Part shown: positions 9,122-17,431 of the stretch, in pieces
Layout: each line of letters begins with the position of its first letter
Position numbering within the stretch: position 1 is the stretch's first letter
Origin: Sphingopyxis sp. TUF1
Lineage (GTDB): Bacteria > Pseudomonadota > Alphaproteobacteria > Sphingomonadales > Sphingomonadaceae
Assembly (NCBI RefSeq): GCF_036687315.1
Contig: NZ_CP144683.1
Location: 1,178,001 to 1,242,000 of the forward strand
Length of the DNA stretch: 64,000 bases
Reading direction: 5' to 3'
Notes under the pieces: model-generated
What the model was told of the DNA's origin: nothing
The model's database searches: none
The model's input: only the letters and a program-made list of their open reading frames with translations
Translations under genes and position numbers: made by a program

Positions 9122-9997
9122 TCCGGGGCCGGTCCTCGCTGCGGGCCGGATCGAGGCCATCCAGTCGCCGAACGCAACGCTTGACGGGTGGTCCGACGTT
9201 AAAAGCCAATAGGATCGGCCGCGACCGACCGATATTCGCGATACGCAGGCGAGATCGCCCCGCGCGATTGCATGCTCGCAGACGAGCCGCGGGAGGAGTC
9301 CCACCCCCTGCCCCATCTGGACTGCATTCAGGACAGCCGACGTTTCGCGGAAGCGAATGGTCTCGTCGGGCAATTCCCATGGAGTTCCGGCCTTTTCCCA
9401 CCAGAGGGGCCATGCGGTGCCGATCAAAGGCAGCCGCGGCGCGGTTTTCAAATGCTCCAGAAGGTCGCCGGTCGCCTCCGCCTTGTCGGGCCGCGCGACG
9501 GCGGCCAGTTCTTCATCGCCGAACCACACGGCGCCTTCGGGCGCGACGTCCTCGCCCGCGATAACCAGCGCAACATCGCAGTCCGATGCCTCCGCGGGGT
9601 CGCGCCCAAGCCCGATAAGCGACGTCGCGATGCCCGGATGGCGTTCGACGAAAGCGCCCAGCTGCGGCATCAGCCAATTGTGGAGCAGCGAACGGACGAC
9701 GCCGACGACGAGCGGGCGCTGCGTCGGCGAAAGCACCTGTGCAGCGTCGCGGATATTCGCCAGCGCCCGCGCCACCGTCGCGGCGTAAATTTTCGCTTCG
9801 TCGGTAGCTCGCAGTCCGCCCTTGGTGCGACGAAACAGCGCGACACCGGCGCGCGCTTCGAAATAGCGCACTGCCTGGCTGATCGCCGACTGTGTCAGAT
9901 TCAGCTCGCGCGCCGCCGCCGTGAAGCTTTCCAGCCGCACCGCGGCCTCAATGGCCCGCAGCGACGACATCGGCGGATAGGCGGCTTTCGAATGCAC
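9092..9997 (-). CDS. LysR-type transcriptional regulator
   Basis: A 301-residue regulator with an N-terminal winged helix-turn-helix (about residues 10-65, LRAIEAAVRLESFTAAARELNLTQSAISQ) and a periplasmic-binding-like effector domain after residue 90. It is divergent from the LysE-type exporter starting at 10076, with a 78-base gap, which is the classic LysR arrangement (compare ArgP-ArgO and LysG-LysE). I infer that it controls that exporter; the effector is probably an amino acid or related metabolite. Confidence 0.9.
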   Translation of the reverse strand: MHSKAAYPPMSSLRAIEAAVRLESFTAAARELNLTQSAISQAVRYFEARAGVALFRRTKGGLRATDEAKIYAATVARALANIRDAAQVLSPTQRPLVVGVVRSLLHNWLMPQLGAFVERHPGIATSLIGLGRDPAEASDCDVALVIAGEDVAPEGAVWFGDEELAAVARPDKAEATGDLLEHLKTAPRLPLIGTAWPLWWEKAGTPWELPDETIRFRETSAVLNAVQMGQGVGLLPRLVCEHAIARGDLACVSRISVGRGRSYWLLTSDHPSSVAFGDWMASIRPAARTGPGSMDGGVSSV

Positions 9998-10075
9998 GGG
10001 TCATAAGTAATGCTAATGCCGGGCGATAGGAAGTTGCGTTTTTCCTGCCTGCGGCTTTTTGCCACCTGACGCGGC

Positions 10076-10714
10076 ATGAACGGCACTTTCTTTGCGCTTC
10101 TGACCTTTTCAGGGCTTTGGTTGATGCAGGTCGCGATCCCCGGGCCCAATTTTGCGCGGGTAAGCGAGGCGACCTTCACCCATTCGCGCGCGCTGGGCAT
10201 GAAGACGGCCGCCGGAACCGCCGCCGCGAATATGTCCTGGTGCGTGATCGCGCTCGCCGGCGCTGCGGCGGTTATGGACGATCCCCTGTTCGGCCCGTCG
10301 CTGAGACTGGCCGGGGCGCTCTATTTCGGTGCCTATGGCTGCCGGCTTGTCTATCGGTCCTTTCAGCCGCGCCCGATCGCCGCAGCGGCGCTCGACAGCG
10401 CCGCCGCTTTCCGCTCGGGCTATCTCACCGGCCTCGCCAGCCCCCAAGCGGGACTGTTTTTCGCAAGCGCGCTGACGACGATCATCGCTCCGGCGCTCGA
10501 CTGGACGGTCGGGCTCGCAGTCGTGGCCATCGCCCCGGCGGTGACGCTGGCGTGGTATGCCGTGGTCACCTCGCTGCTCGCCGCCCCGCTGGCGCGCGCC
10601 TGGTACGAACGGCGGCGACCGTTGATCGAGCGCGCGCTCGGCCTCCTCCTGCTCGCCGCCTCGGTCAAGCTGATCGGCGCGGCGCTTGCTACAGGTCGGA
10701 TTGCCACGCCTTGA
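10076..10714 (+). CDS. LysE/RhtB-type amino-acid exporter
   Basis: A 212-residue inner-membrane protein with five to six hydrophobic helices. The family hallmark is the N-terminal WLMQVAIPGPNFARVSEATFTHSRALGMKTAAG (LysE motif PGPNF), followed by GALYFGAYGCRLVYRS and FRSGYLTGLASPQAGLFFASAL. The substrate, probably an amino acid or homoserine-like compound, cannot be told. The divergent LysR gene is the likely regulator. Its last 26 bases overlap the end of the convergent DUF2585 gene. Confidence 0.88.
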   Translation: MNGTFFALLTFSGLWLMQVAIPGPNFARVSEATFTHSRALGMKTAAGTAAANMSWCVIALAGAAAVMDDPLFGPSLRLAGALYFGAYGCRLVYRSFQPRPIAAAALDSAAAFRSGYLTGLASPQAGLFFASALTTIIAPALDWTVGLAVVAIAPAVTLAWYAVVTSLLAAPLARAWYERRRPLIERALGLLLLAASVKLIGAALATGRIATP

Positions 10715-11255
10715 CTGCCTCGACCGGCGAGACGAGCATCAGCACGTTGAGCGTCAGATTGTCGCGGATCGTCCACAGCGTGAACAGTTCGAACGCAATC
10801 GCCAGCGCTACCGTCACCCACCAGCGCATCCGGCTCGCGGCAAGGAAGCCCGCGACCATGAACAGCGTATCGCTCACCGAATTGAGCACCGAATCGCCCG
10901 AATAGCCGAACGCCATCGTCACCTCGCGATAGCGGTCGATGATCATCGGCGAGTTTTCGGCGATTTCCCACGCGCCCTCGATCCCGATCGCGATCGCCAG
11001 CGGTACCCACACCGGCCGCAGCGGCATCAGCCAGCGCAGCACGCCGTAAAAGATGAAGCCGTGGATGATGTGACTGAAACTGTACCAGTCCGAAATCTGC
11101 TGGCTGTTCTGGTTCGACTGGACGGTGCCGTGCCACAGGCTGACGGTGCCGCACGGACAGATCGGCGGGCGGCCCATGACAATCAGGATCGCCGTCAGCA
11201 ACACGACCAGCGCCGCGGCCACCAGCCACCCCGTTCGCGAAATTCCGCCGACCAT
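10689..11255 (-). CDS. DUF2585 (UPF0314) membrane protein
   Basis: A 188-residue integral membrane protein. The conserved family region is clear: PPICPCG followed by WHGTVQSNQNSQQISDWYSFSH and HGFIFYGVLRW, then EGAWEIAENSPMIIDRYRE and SGDSVLNSVSD, with four to five hydrophobic helices between them. ATG at 11255 is favoured because it begins directly before the first helix (WLVAAALVVLLTAILIV). The family is common in alphaproteobacteria and has no established function. Divergent from gmk. Confidence 0.85.
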   Translation of the reverse strand: MVGGISRTGWLVAAALVVLLTAILIVMGRPPICPCGTVSLWHGTVQSNQNSQQISDWYSFSHIIHGFIFYGVLRWLMPLRPVWVPLAIAIGIEGAWEIAENSPMIIDRYREVTMAFGYSGDSVLNSVSDTLFMVAGFLAASRMRWWVTVALAIAFELFTLWTIRDNLTLNVLMLVSPVEAVKAWQSDL

Positions 11256-11316
11256 CGCGCCCCCTTGTCCGTTGCTTGCCGCTTGACCGGCGTGCCCTCT
11301 CGCGCAATTAGCGCGC

Positions 11317-11979
11317 ATGGCAGATAGCGTCCACCTCGACCGCCGCGGCGTGTTGTTCGTCCTCTCCTCGCCGTCGGGCGCGGGCAAGACCACCATTTCG
11401 CGCATGATGCTGGAGGCGGACGCGGACATCGCGCTCTCGATCTCCGCGACGACGCGCCCGCCGCGGCCGGGCGAGATCGACGGGGTGCATTATCATTTCG
11501 TCGATACCGAAACCTTCAAGAAAATGGCCGCCGACGGCGAATTCCTCGAATGGGCGCACGTCTTCGGGCATCGCTACGGCACGCCGCGCGCGCGCGTCGA
11601 GGAGCTGCTCGCGGCGGGCAAGGACGTGCTGTTCGACATCGACTGGCAGGGCGCGCAGCAGCTGTATCAGGAGGCCGGTCCCGACGTGGTGCGCGTCTTC
11701 GTGCTGCCCCCGACGATGGAAGAACTCGAACGGCGGCTGCGCGCGCGCAAGACCGACAGCGACGAAGTGATCGCCGCGCGCATGGCGCGCGCCGCGAACG
11801 AGATCAGCCACTGGGACGGTTACGACTATGTGCTGATCAACGACCATGTCGATGACTGCTACGGCGAAGTGATGGCGATCCTCCGCGCCGAGCGGCTGAA
11901 GCGCCGCCGCCAGATCGGCCTAATCGGCTTCGCGCGCGACCTGATCCGGTCGGTGCCCGACGCGGACACGAAGCTGTAG
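11317..11979 (+). CDS. gmk: Guanylate kinase Gmk
   Basis: A 220-residue enzyme converting GMP to GDP. The P-loop is SSPSGAGKTTISR (residues 17-29), then the GMP-binding signature SISATTRPPRPGEIDGVHYHFV and the LID/base contacts FLEWAHVFGHRYGTP. The Arg-rich LID region ERRLRARKTDSDEVIAARM completes the fold. The C-terminal tail is slightly longer than in E. coli Gmk (207 aa). Followed by a family A palindrome that separates it from the convergent thioesterase. Confidence 0.96.
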   Translation: MADSVHLDRRGVLFVLSSPSGAGKTTISRMMLEADADIALSISATTRPPRPGEIDGVHYHFVDTETFKKMAADGEFLEWAHVFGHRYGTPRARVEELLAAGKDVLFDIDWQGAQQLYQEAGPDVVRVFVLPPTMEELERRLRARKTDSDEVIAARMARAANEISHWDGYDYVLINDHVDDCYGEVMAILRAERLKRRRQIGLIGFARDLIRSVPDADTKL

Positions 11980-11985
11980 AATGAT

Positions 11986-12077
11986 CGTCGCCCCTACGAA
12001 GGCGGGGGCCGCAAGCGGTTTACGCCGTGATGCTGGAACAGGCGGCTAGCGCGGCCCCCGCCTTCGCGGGGGCAACG
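11986..12077. repeat. Family A palindromic intergenic repeat, copy 3
   Basis: Slightly degenerate arms (CCCCTACGAAGG on the left, GGGGGCAACG on the right) around a spacer of about 50 bases. It fills the convergent gap between gmk and the thioesterase gene, ending three bases before the latter's stop. Confidence 0.85.
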
Positions 12078-12079
12078 CT

Positions 12080-12517
12080 TTAAGCCGGCGCCGCCATCGT
12101 CGCCTCCAGCTCCGCCACCATCGCCGCGCGCAGCGGTTTCGCCTGTCCGTCGGTGCGGCATACCACGACGGTATCGCACGTCGCGATGCAGCGGCCGTTC
12201 TGGAACATCGCCTGCACAATCGTCCAGCTCGACGTGCCGATCCGGCCGATCCCCGTCGCGATCCGAACCGGGTCGGGGAAATTGCCCTCGGCCAGATAGT
12301 TGATCTCGACCGCCGCAACCATCGTCCGCTCGTCCGCGGGCCGCTCGTCCCATGGACGAATCTGCCGGTTGAGCAGCACCCGGCCGCTTTCGAACAAGGC
12401 GGCAAAGGCCACATTGTTCAGGTGGCCGTTGATGTCCATGTCCTGAAACCGCGTCTGCAATTCAATGCAGACGGGATAGCTGGCGACATCTAGCCGCCAG
12501 CTTTCCGGTTTGGGCAT
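12080..12517 (-). CDS. Acyl-CoA thioesterase, hot-dog fold (4HBT/YbgC-like)
   Basis: A 145-residue single hot-dog domain. The active-site region RFQDMDINGHLNNVAFAALFESGR has the D-x-N-G-H-x-N pattern of 4-hydroxybenzoyl-CoA thioesterase-like enzymes, followed by EINYLAEGNFPDPV and the strand GTSSWTIVQAMF. It probably releases free acids from acyl-CoA. It starts one base after the upstream 3-hydroxyacyl-CoA dehydrogenase stop, so it belongs to the fatty-acid oxidation block 15941-12080. Confidence 0.85.
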   Translation of the reverse strand: MPKPESWRLDVASYPVCIELQTRFQDMDINGHLNNVAFAALFESGRVLLNRQIRPWDERPADERTMVAAVEINYLAEGNFPDPVRIATGIGRIGTSSWTIVQAMFQNGRCIATCDTVVVCRTDGQAKPLRAAMVAELEATMAAPA

Positions 12518-12518
12518 A

Positions 12519-13301
12519 TCAGCGTGGGCCCATGCGGATGCCGCCGTCGAGGCGCACGTCCTCGCCGTTGAAATAGCCGTTTTCGATCATGCAGAGCGCG
12601 AGGTTCGCATATTCGTCGGGCACGCCGAGCCGCTTCGGATTGAGCACCGAGGCACCGAGCGCATCGCGGACATTCTGCGGCGCCCCGGCGAGCAGCGGGG
12701 TGTCGAAAATGCCCGGCAGGATCGTGTTGACGCGGATATTCTCGCTCGCCAGGTCGCGCGCGATGGGGAGGGTCATGCCGACGACGCCGCCCTTCGATGC
12801 CGAGTAAGCCGCCTGCCCGATCTGGCCGTCCTCGGCCGCGACCGACGCCGTGTTGACGATCGCGCCACGCTCGCCGTCTTCCATCGGATCGAGCGTCAGC
12901 ATCCCCGCCGCCGACTTGGTGATGCAGCGGAAGGTGCCGACGAGGTTGATCTGGATGATCCAGTTGAACGCATCGAGCGGGAAATGCTTGATGCTGCCGT
13001 CTTCCTTCGACCGGCTCGCGGTCTTGATCGCATTGCCGGTGCCGGCGCAATTGACGAGGATGCGCTCCTGCCCGATCGCCGCGCGCGCCTTTTCAAACGC
13101 GGCGTCGACGCTGGCATCGTCGGTGACATTGCATTCGCAGAAGATGCCGCCGAGTTCTTCGGCGATCGCCTTGCCCTTTTCTTCCTGCAGGTCGAAGATC
13201 GCGACCTTCACGCCCTTGGCCGCCAGCGCGCGCGCGGTCGCGGCGCCAAGGCCCGAGGCACCGCCGGTGACGACGGCGGATACGGTGGAATCGAGTTTCA
13301 T
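12519..13301 (-). CDS. SDR-type 3-hydroxyacyl-CoA dehydrogenase (HSD17B10-like)
   Basis: A 260-residue short-chain dehydrogenase with the NAD-binding TGGASGLG (residues 12-19), NCAG motif near 84-87 and catalytic Ser153, Tyr166 and Lys170 (AAYSASKGG). The insertion around FDLQEEKGKAIAEELGG and the phrase LPIARDLASENIRVNTILPG match the type II 3-hydroxyacyl-CoA dehydrogenases related to human HSD17B10. ATG at 13301 has AAGGAG nine bases upstream; the longer frame to 13619 crosses a palindromic repeat and is rejected. Neighbouring thiolase and acyl-CoA dehydrogenase support a beta-oxidation role. Confidence 0.88.
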   Translation of the reverse strand: MKLDSTVSAVVTGGASGLGAATARALAAKGVKVAIFDLQEEKGKAIAEELGGIFCECNVTDDASVDAAFEKARAAIGQERILVNCAGTGNAIKTASRSKEDGSIKHFPLDAFNWIIQINLVGTFRCITKSAAGMLTLDPMEDGERGAIVNTASVAAEDGQIGQAAYSASKGGVVGMTLPIARDLASENIRVNTILPGIFDTPLLAGAPQNVRDALGASVLNPKRLGVPDEYANLALCMIENGYFNGEDVRLDGGIRMGPR

Positions 13302-13317
13302 ACTGGTCTCCTTAAAT

Positions 13318-13395
13318 CGTCGCCCCCGCGAAGGCGGGGGCCGCTGGCAGCCTCGCGCTACCTCGATGGCGGCCCCCGCCTTCGCGGGGGCGACG
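13318..13395. repeat. Family A palindromic intergenic repeat, copy 4
   Basis: Exact family arms with a short spacer. Unlike copies 1-3 it lies between two co-directional genes (thiolase then 3-hydroxyacyl-CoA dehydrogenase), where it could attenuate read-through or protect mRNA 3' ends. Confidence 0.9.
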
Positions 13396-13414
13396 CCGTT
13401 TTCTCTCGATAAAT

Positions 13415-14584
13415 TTAAAGCCGTTCGACGATCGTGACGTTCGCTTGGCCGCCGCCTTCGCACATCGTTTGCAGGCCATATTTGCCGCCCGTCGCGTCGA
13501 GCACGCCGAGCAGGGTCGCCATCAGCTTCGTGCCGCTGGCGCCGAGCGGGTGGCCGAGCGCGATCGCACCGCCATGGACGTTGAGCCGCGCATGGTCGGC
13601 GCCCAGATATTTCATCCACGCGAGCGGCACCGGCGCGAACGCCTCGTTGACCTCATAAGCGTCGATGTCCTCGATCTTCATGCCCGCGCGCTTCAGCGCC
13701 TTTTCGGTCGCGAACAGCGGTTCTTCCAGCATGATGACCGGGTCGCCCGCGGTCACCGAGACATGGTGGATGCGCGCGCGCGGGGTCAGGCCATGATCCT
13801 TCAGCGCCTGTTCGGAGACGATCAGCGCCGCCGATGCGCCGTCACAGATCTGGCTCGCCGACGCCGCGGTGATCGCGCCGCCTTCCTGCAGCAGCTTGAC
13901 GCCCGCGATCCCCTCCAGCGTCGCGTCGAAGCGGATGCCTTCGTCGACCTTGTGCAGCTCGCGGCCATCGGGGGTTTCGATTTCGACCGGCACGATCTCG
14001 CGCTCGAACCGGCCCGCCTCGGTCGCCGCCTTCGCGCGGCGGTGGCTTTCGAGCGCATAGGCGTCGAGATCGTCCTTGGTAAAGCCATGCTTCTGGACGA
14101 TCATTTCGGCGCCCATGAACTGGCTGAACATGATGCCGGGATATTTTTCCTCGAGCCGTTCGGACTTGTAGTGGCCAAGCCCTTCCTTGATGAACAGGGT
14201 CGCGACGCTGCCCATCGGGACGCGCGTCATGCTCTCGATACCGCTGGCAAGGACGATGTCCTGCGTCCCCGACATCACCGCCTGCGCCGCGAACATCATC
14301 GCCTGCTGCGACGATCCGCACTGGCGGTCGATCGTCACCGCCGGAATCGAATCGGGCAGGTTCGAGGCGAGGACCGCGTTGCGGCCGAGGTCCATTGTCT
14401 GTTGTCCGCCCTGCGACACGCAGCCGGTGATGACGTCGTCGATCTTGGACGTGTCGAAATCGTTGCGGGCGGCGATCGCGTCGAACACCGCGGCACCAAG
14501 ATCGACCGGGTGAACGCCGGCGAGCTTGCCGCCGCGCTTGCCGCCGGCGGTGCGGACGGCGTCGACGATATAGGCATGGGCCAT
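13415..14584 (-). CDS. Acetyl-CoA acetyltransferase / 3-ketoacyl-CoA thiolase
   Basis: A 389-residue thiolase. The nucleophile is Cys89 in TIDRQCGSSQQA, His345 is in IALGHPLGASG and the acid/base Cys375 in TMCEGGGQAN; NEAFAPVPLAW completes the signature set. RBS AAAGGAC lies seven bases before the ATG at 14584. Located between an LCAD-like dehydrogenase and a 3-hydroxyacyl-CoA dehydrogenase, it likely performs thiolytic cleavage in fatty-acid oxidation rather than PHB synthesis, for which no phaB/phaC is nearby. Confidence 0.92.
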   Translation of the reverse strand: MAHAYIVDAVRTAGGKRGGKLAGVHPVDLGAAVFDAIAARNDFDTSKIDDVITGCVSQGGQQTMDLGRNAVLASNLPDSIPAVTIDRQCGSSQQAMMFAAQAVMSGTQDIVLASGIESMTRVPMGSVATLFIKEGLGHYKSERLEEKYPGIMFSQFMGAEMIVQKHGFTKDDLDAYALESHRRAKAATEAGRFEREIVPVEIETPDGRELHKVDEGIRFDATLEGIAGVKLLQEGGAITAASASQICDGASAALIVSEQALKDHGLTPRARIHHVSVTAGDPVIMLEEPLFATEKALKRAGMKIEDIDAYEVNEAFAPVPLAWMKYLGADHARLNVHGGAIALGHPLGASGTKLMATLLGVLDATGGKYGLQTMCEGGGQANVTIVERL

Positions 14585-14609
14585 AGAGATAGTCCTTTCA
14601 CTTCCTGTT

Positions 14610-14780
14610 CCCCTCTCCCCTTGAGGGAGAGGGTTGCGAAGACTTGGCGGCTTGTCCGCCTAGTCGAAGCTGGGTGAGGGGTTGGGGCGTGGCTTGGGAC
14701 GCCTAGGTCAGAACCCCTCACAAGACTTGCTAGGCGGCGAGCCGCCAAGCCAAGTCTTTCTCTCCCTTAAAGGGAGAGAA
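14610..14780. repeat. Palindromic intergenic repeat (CCCTCTCCC type) between acyl-CoA dehydrogenase and thiolase
   Basis: Outer hairpins of CCCTCTCCCCTTGAGGGAGA and TCTCCCTTAAAGGGAGAG enclose inverted inner arms (AAGACTTGGCGGCTTG ... CAAGCCAAGTCTT and GGCGGC/GCCGCC segments). It resembles family B in architecture but not in sequence. It occupies almost the whole 200-base gap between two co-directional genes. Confidence 0.8.
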
Positions 14781-14786
14781 AAATCT

Positions 14787-15941
14787 TCAGAGCTTCCGCC
14801 CGATCAGTTCCTTCATAATCTCGTTCGTGCCGCCGAAGATGCGTGTCACGCGCGCCGCGCGCCAGGCGCGGGCGATCGGATATTCGTTCATGTAACCGGC
14901 GCCGCCGAACAGCTGGAGGCATTTGTCCATCACCTCCCATTGCAGGTCGGTGTGCCACAGCTTCGCCGCGGCGCCTTCTTCGGGGGTCAGCTCCTTTTTC
15001 AGATGCCGCGCGAGCGCCCAGTCGAGGTGCGCCCAGCCGACCTGCAATTTCGCCTTGAGGTCCGCGAGCACGAAGCGGCTGTTCTGGAAATCGAGGATCG
15101 GCTTGCCGAACGCTTTGCGCTCGCGCGTATATTCGACCGTGTCGTCGAACGCACGCTGCGCCGACGCCTGCGCCGAAACCGCGATCGAGAGGCGTTCCTG
15201 CGGTAATTCGCTCATCAGATAGATGAAGCCCTGCCCCTCTTCGCCGAGGCAGTTGGTGATCGGCACGCGCACGTCGTTGAAGAACAGCTCCGACGTATCG
15301 GCCTCGTCCTGCCCGATCTTGTCGAGGTTGCGGCCGCGCTCGAAGCCTTCGCGGTCGGCCTCGACCAGCACGATCGACACGCCCTTCCACGCGGGCTGGG
15401 CGTCGGGATCGGTCTTGACGCAGACGAGGACCAAATCGGCGTTCTGGCCGTTGGTGATATAGGTTTTCGACCCGTTGATGACATAATGATTGCCATCCTT
15501 CTTCGCGGTCGTGCGCATCCCCTGCAGGTCGCTGCCGGTGCCCGGTTCGGTCATCGCGATCGCGGTGATGACCTCGCCCGACACCATCTTGGGCAGCCAG
15601 TGCTTCTTCTGCTCTTCGCTGCCATAGCGGACGATATAGTTGGTGACGATGTCCGACTGGAGCGAAAAGCCCGTGGTGACGCGGCCATAATAGGCGCTTT
15701 CCTCGTCGACGATGGCATTATAGCCGAAATCGAGCCCCAGCCCGCCATATTCCTCGGGCACCGTCGGGCACAGCAGGCCCAGCTCGCCCGCCTTGGGCCA
15801 GATGCTCTTGGGCACGATGCCGTCCTCGGCCCATTGCGCCTGGTTGGGGGCGATTTCCTTTTCGAGGAACTGGCGCACCGTCGAACGGAACGCCTCATGA
15901 TCTTCGGTATAGGCGGTGCGCGAGAGGCTATCGAGCGACAT
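14787..15941 (-). CDS. Acyl-CoA dehydrogenase, long-chain (LCAD-like)
   Basis: A 384-residue FAD enzyme of the first beta-oxidation step. Motifs in order are AMTEPGTGSDLQGMRTTA (residues 129-146, FAD/substrate), YITNGQNAD, RKAFGKPI and LQLFGGAGYMNEYPIAR. The C-terminal phrase is IFGGTNEIMKELIGRKL: Gly stands where medium-chain enzymes carry the catalytic Glu, as in mammalian LCAD, so the base is probably Glu249 in SELPQERLSIA. ATG at 15941 has AAAGGAAACAG upstream. First gene of the minus-strand fatty-acid block; no enoyl-CoA hydratase gene is adjacent. Confidence 0.9.
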   Translation of the reverse strand: MSLDSLSRTAYTEDHEAFRSTVRQFLEKEIAPNQAQWAEDGIVPKSIWPKAGELGLLCPTVPEEYGGLGLDFGYNAIVDEESAYYGRVTTGFSLQSDIVTNYIVRYGSEEQKKHWLPKMVSGEVITAIAMTEPGTGSDLQGMRTTAKKDGNHYVINGSKTYITNGQNADLVLVCVKTDPDAQPAWKGVSIVLVEADREGFERGRNLDKIGQDEADTSELFFNDVRVPITNCLGEEGQGFIYLMSELPQERLSIAVSAQASAQRAFDDTVEYTRERKAFGKPILDFQNSRFVLADLKAKLQVGWAHLDWALARHLKKELTPEEGAAAKLWHTDLQWEVMDKCLQLFGGAGYMNEYPIARAWRAARVTRIFGGTNEIMKELIGRKL

Positions 15942-16086
15942 CTGTTTCCTTTCCCTTGGGCGCGGCCGAACGAAGCCGGGGAGTCGGCCGCCTGATTGAC
16001 CGTCAAAAGACCTTACGTTTACGTCCACGTCAAGTAGAAAGACGCTACGGCAAGAAACTCTTTGCCCGCCCTTCATCATCGGCAGG

Positions 16087-16180
16087 CGTCATTGCGAGCG
16101 AAGCGAAGCAATCTCCAGCTTGCGTACCTCCCGGTCGATGGCTGGAGATTGCTTCGTCGCTGCGCTCCTCGCAATGACGT
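16087..16180. repeat. Long inverted repeat with CGTCATTGCGAGCG arms
   Basis: Left arm CGTCATTGCGAGCG...GCAATCTCCAGC and right arm GCTGGAGATTGC...CGCAATGACG are near-perfect reverse complements over about 35 bases each. It lies between the divergent acyl-CoA dehydrogenase and SMP-30 genes. This repeat type is widespread in alphaproteobacterial genomes from my general knowledge; only one copy is in the window. Confidence 0.88.
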
Positions 16181-16329
16181 TGGGTTTCTTTATCTCAACG
16201 GGATAAGCGCCGACCAAGCCCGGCGTGAAGGGGGAGAAGGGGTGCGATCGCCGCGCCCCGATCGCCGCTTCGCGCTGAATAGCTTTGCAGCCGCTGGGAA
16301 CTCCCGCTGCCCTGCGCTAAGACCGACCC

Positions 16330-17199
16330 ATGGTCCAACTCCTCCTCGACGCCCGCGCGCTGCTCGGCGAATCGCCCTTCTGGCACGCGGCCGAAGCGCG
16401 CCTCTATTGGGTCGATATCGAAGGCCGCAAAATCCACCGCACCGATCCCGCAACGGGCAGCGACGAGGTGATGGAACTCGCCGAACAGGTCGGCTGCATC
16501 GCGCCGCGCGCGACGGGCGGCCTTGTCGCCGCGCTCGAAAACGGCTGCGCGCTTATCGACGACTGGGGAGCCGCGCCGCGGCCCTTTGGCCCCACGGTGC
16601 TTGCCGACAAGCCGCACCAGCGCTTCAACGACGGCCGCGTCGATGCGGCGGGGCGGCTGTGGGTCGGCAGCCTGACCAGCGACAAGCCGAAACGCGACGC
16701 CACGCTCTACCGGCTCGATCCCGACGGCACCCTCGCCGAAATCTTCGGTGGATTGATGACCAGCAACGGTGCGGCGTTCAGCCCCGACGGGCGCATCTTC
16801 TATCATGCCGACACGCCGACGCACTGCGTCCATGCCTATGACGTCGACCCTGCGACCGGCGCGCTGAGCGGCAAGCGGCTGTTCCACCGCTTTGCCGAGG
16901 GACAGGGCCGCCCCGACGGCGCCGCGGTCGACGCCGAGGGCTGCTATTGGTCGGCGCTATGGGACGGCTGGCGCATCGTCCGCCTCTCGCCCGCGGGCGA
17001 ATTGCTGCAAACGGTCGATCTGCCGGTGCAGCGCCCGACGATGCTCGCTTTTGGCGGACCCGACCTCAAAACCGCCTTCGTCACCAGCGCGGGCAAGAAT
17101 CTCACCGACGAAGAACGCAACGCCCAGCCGCACGCCGGCGGCGTCTTCACCTTCGCCGTCGATGTGCCGGGGCTGGCGCAGCAAATGTTCGGCGGCTGA
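16330..17199 (+). CDS. SMP-30/gluconolactonase family hydrolase
   Basis: A 289-residue six-bladed beta-propeller lactonase. The single-metal ligands of SMP-30 enzymes are visible: Glu14 in LLGESPFWH, Asn145 in MTSNGAAFS and Asp195 in GRPDGAAVDAEGCYW, with the substrate region HQRFNDGRVDAAGRLWVGS. It likely hydrolyses a sugar lactone such as gluconolactone in the cytoplasm. No sugar dehydrogenase gene is beside it, so the substrate is open. Confidence 0.88.
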   Translation: MVQLLLDARALLGESPFWHAAEARLYWVDIEGRKIHRTDPATGSDEVMELAEQVGCIAPRATGGLVAALENGCALIDDWGAAPRPFGPTVLADKPHQRFNDGRVDAAGRLWVGSLTSDKPKRDATLYRLDPDGTLAEIFGGLMTSNGAAFSPDGRIFYHADTPTHCVHAYDVDPATGALSGKRLFHRFAEGQGRPDGAAVDAEGCYWSALWDGWRIVRLSPAGELLQTVDLPVQRPTMLAFGGPDLKTAFVTSAGKNLTDEERNAQPHAGGVFTFAVDVPGLAQQMFGG

Positions 17200-17202
17200 C
17201 GA

Positions 17203-17338
17203 TCCTCCCTGTGGCCGCAGGCCATGGGGAGGGGGACCGCCGCGAAGCGGTGGTGGAGGGGCCGCGACGGTCGCGTTATCGCCCCTCCGTCAGCGGCTGC
17301 GCCGCTGCCACCTCCCCATCGCTTCGCGACAGGGAGGA
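17203..17338. repeat. Palindromic intergenic repeat (TCCTCCCTGT type)
   Basis: TCCTCCCTGT at the left and ACAGGGAGGA at the right are exact inverse arms. Inside, GGGGAGG/CCTCCCC, CGAAGCG and GGAGGGGC/GCCCCTCC pairs continue the inversion, so the whole element folds on itself. It sits three bases after the SMP-30 stop. Confidence 0.85.
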
Positions 17339-17431
17339 ATTGCCGCACCCTTGCACGCCCCCGTCATATCTGGTTAATCCACCTGCCGACATGGTTTCAT
17401 CCGAAACCGTATCCACCGGGAGATTCCGAAT

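Noticed and set aside
13302..13619. Longer N-terminus for the 3-hydroxyacyl-CoA dehydrogenase
   Set aside because: The extension translates the family A repeat and the thiolase end; AAGGAG before the ATG at 13301 and the SDR start pattern fix the shorter form.
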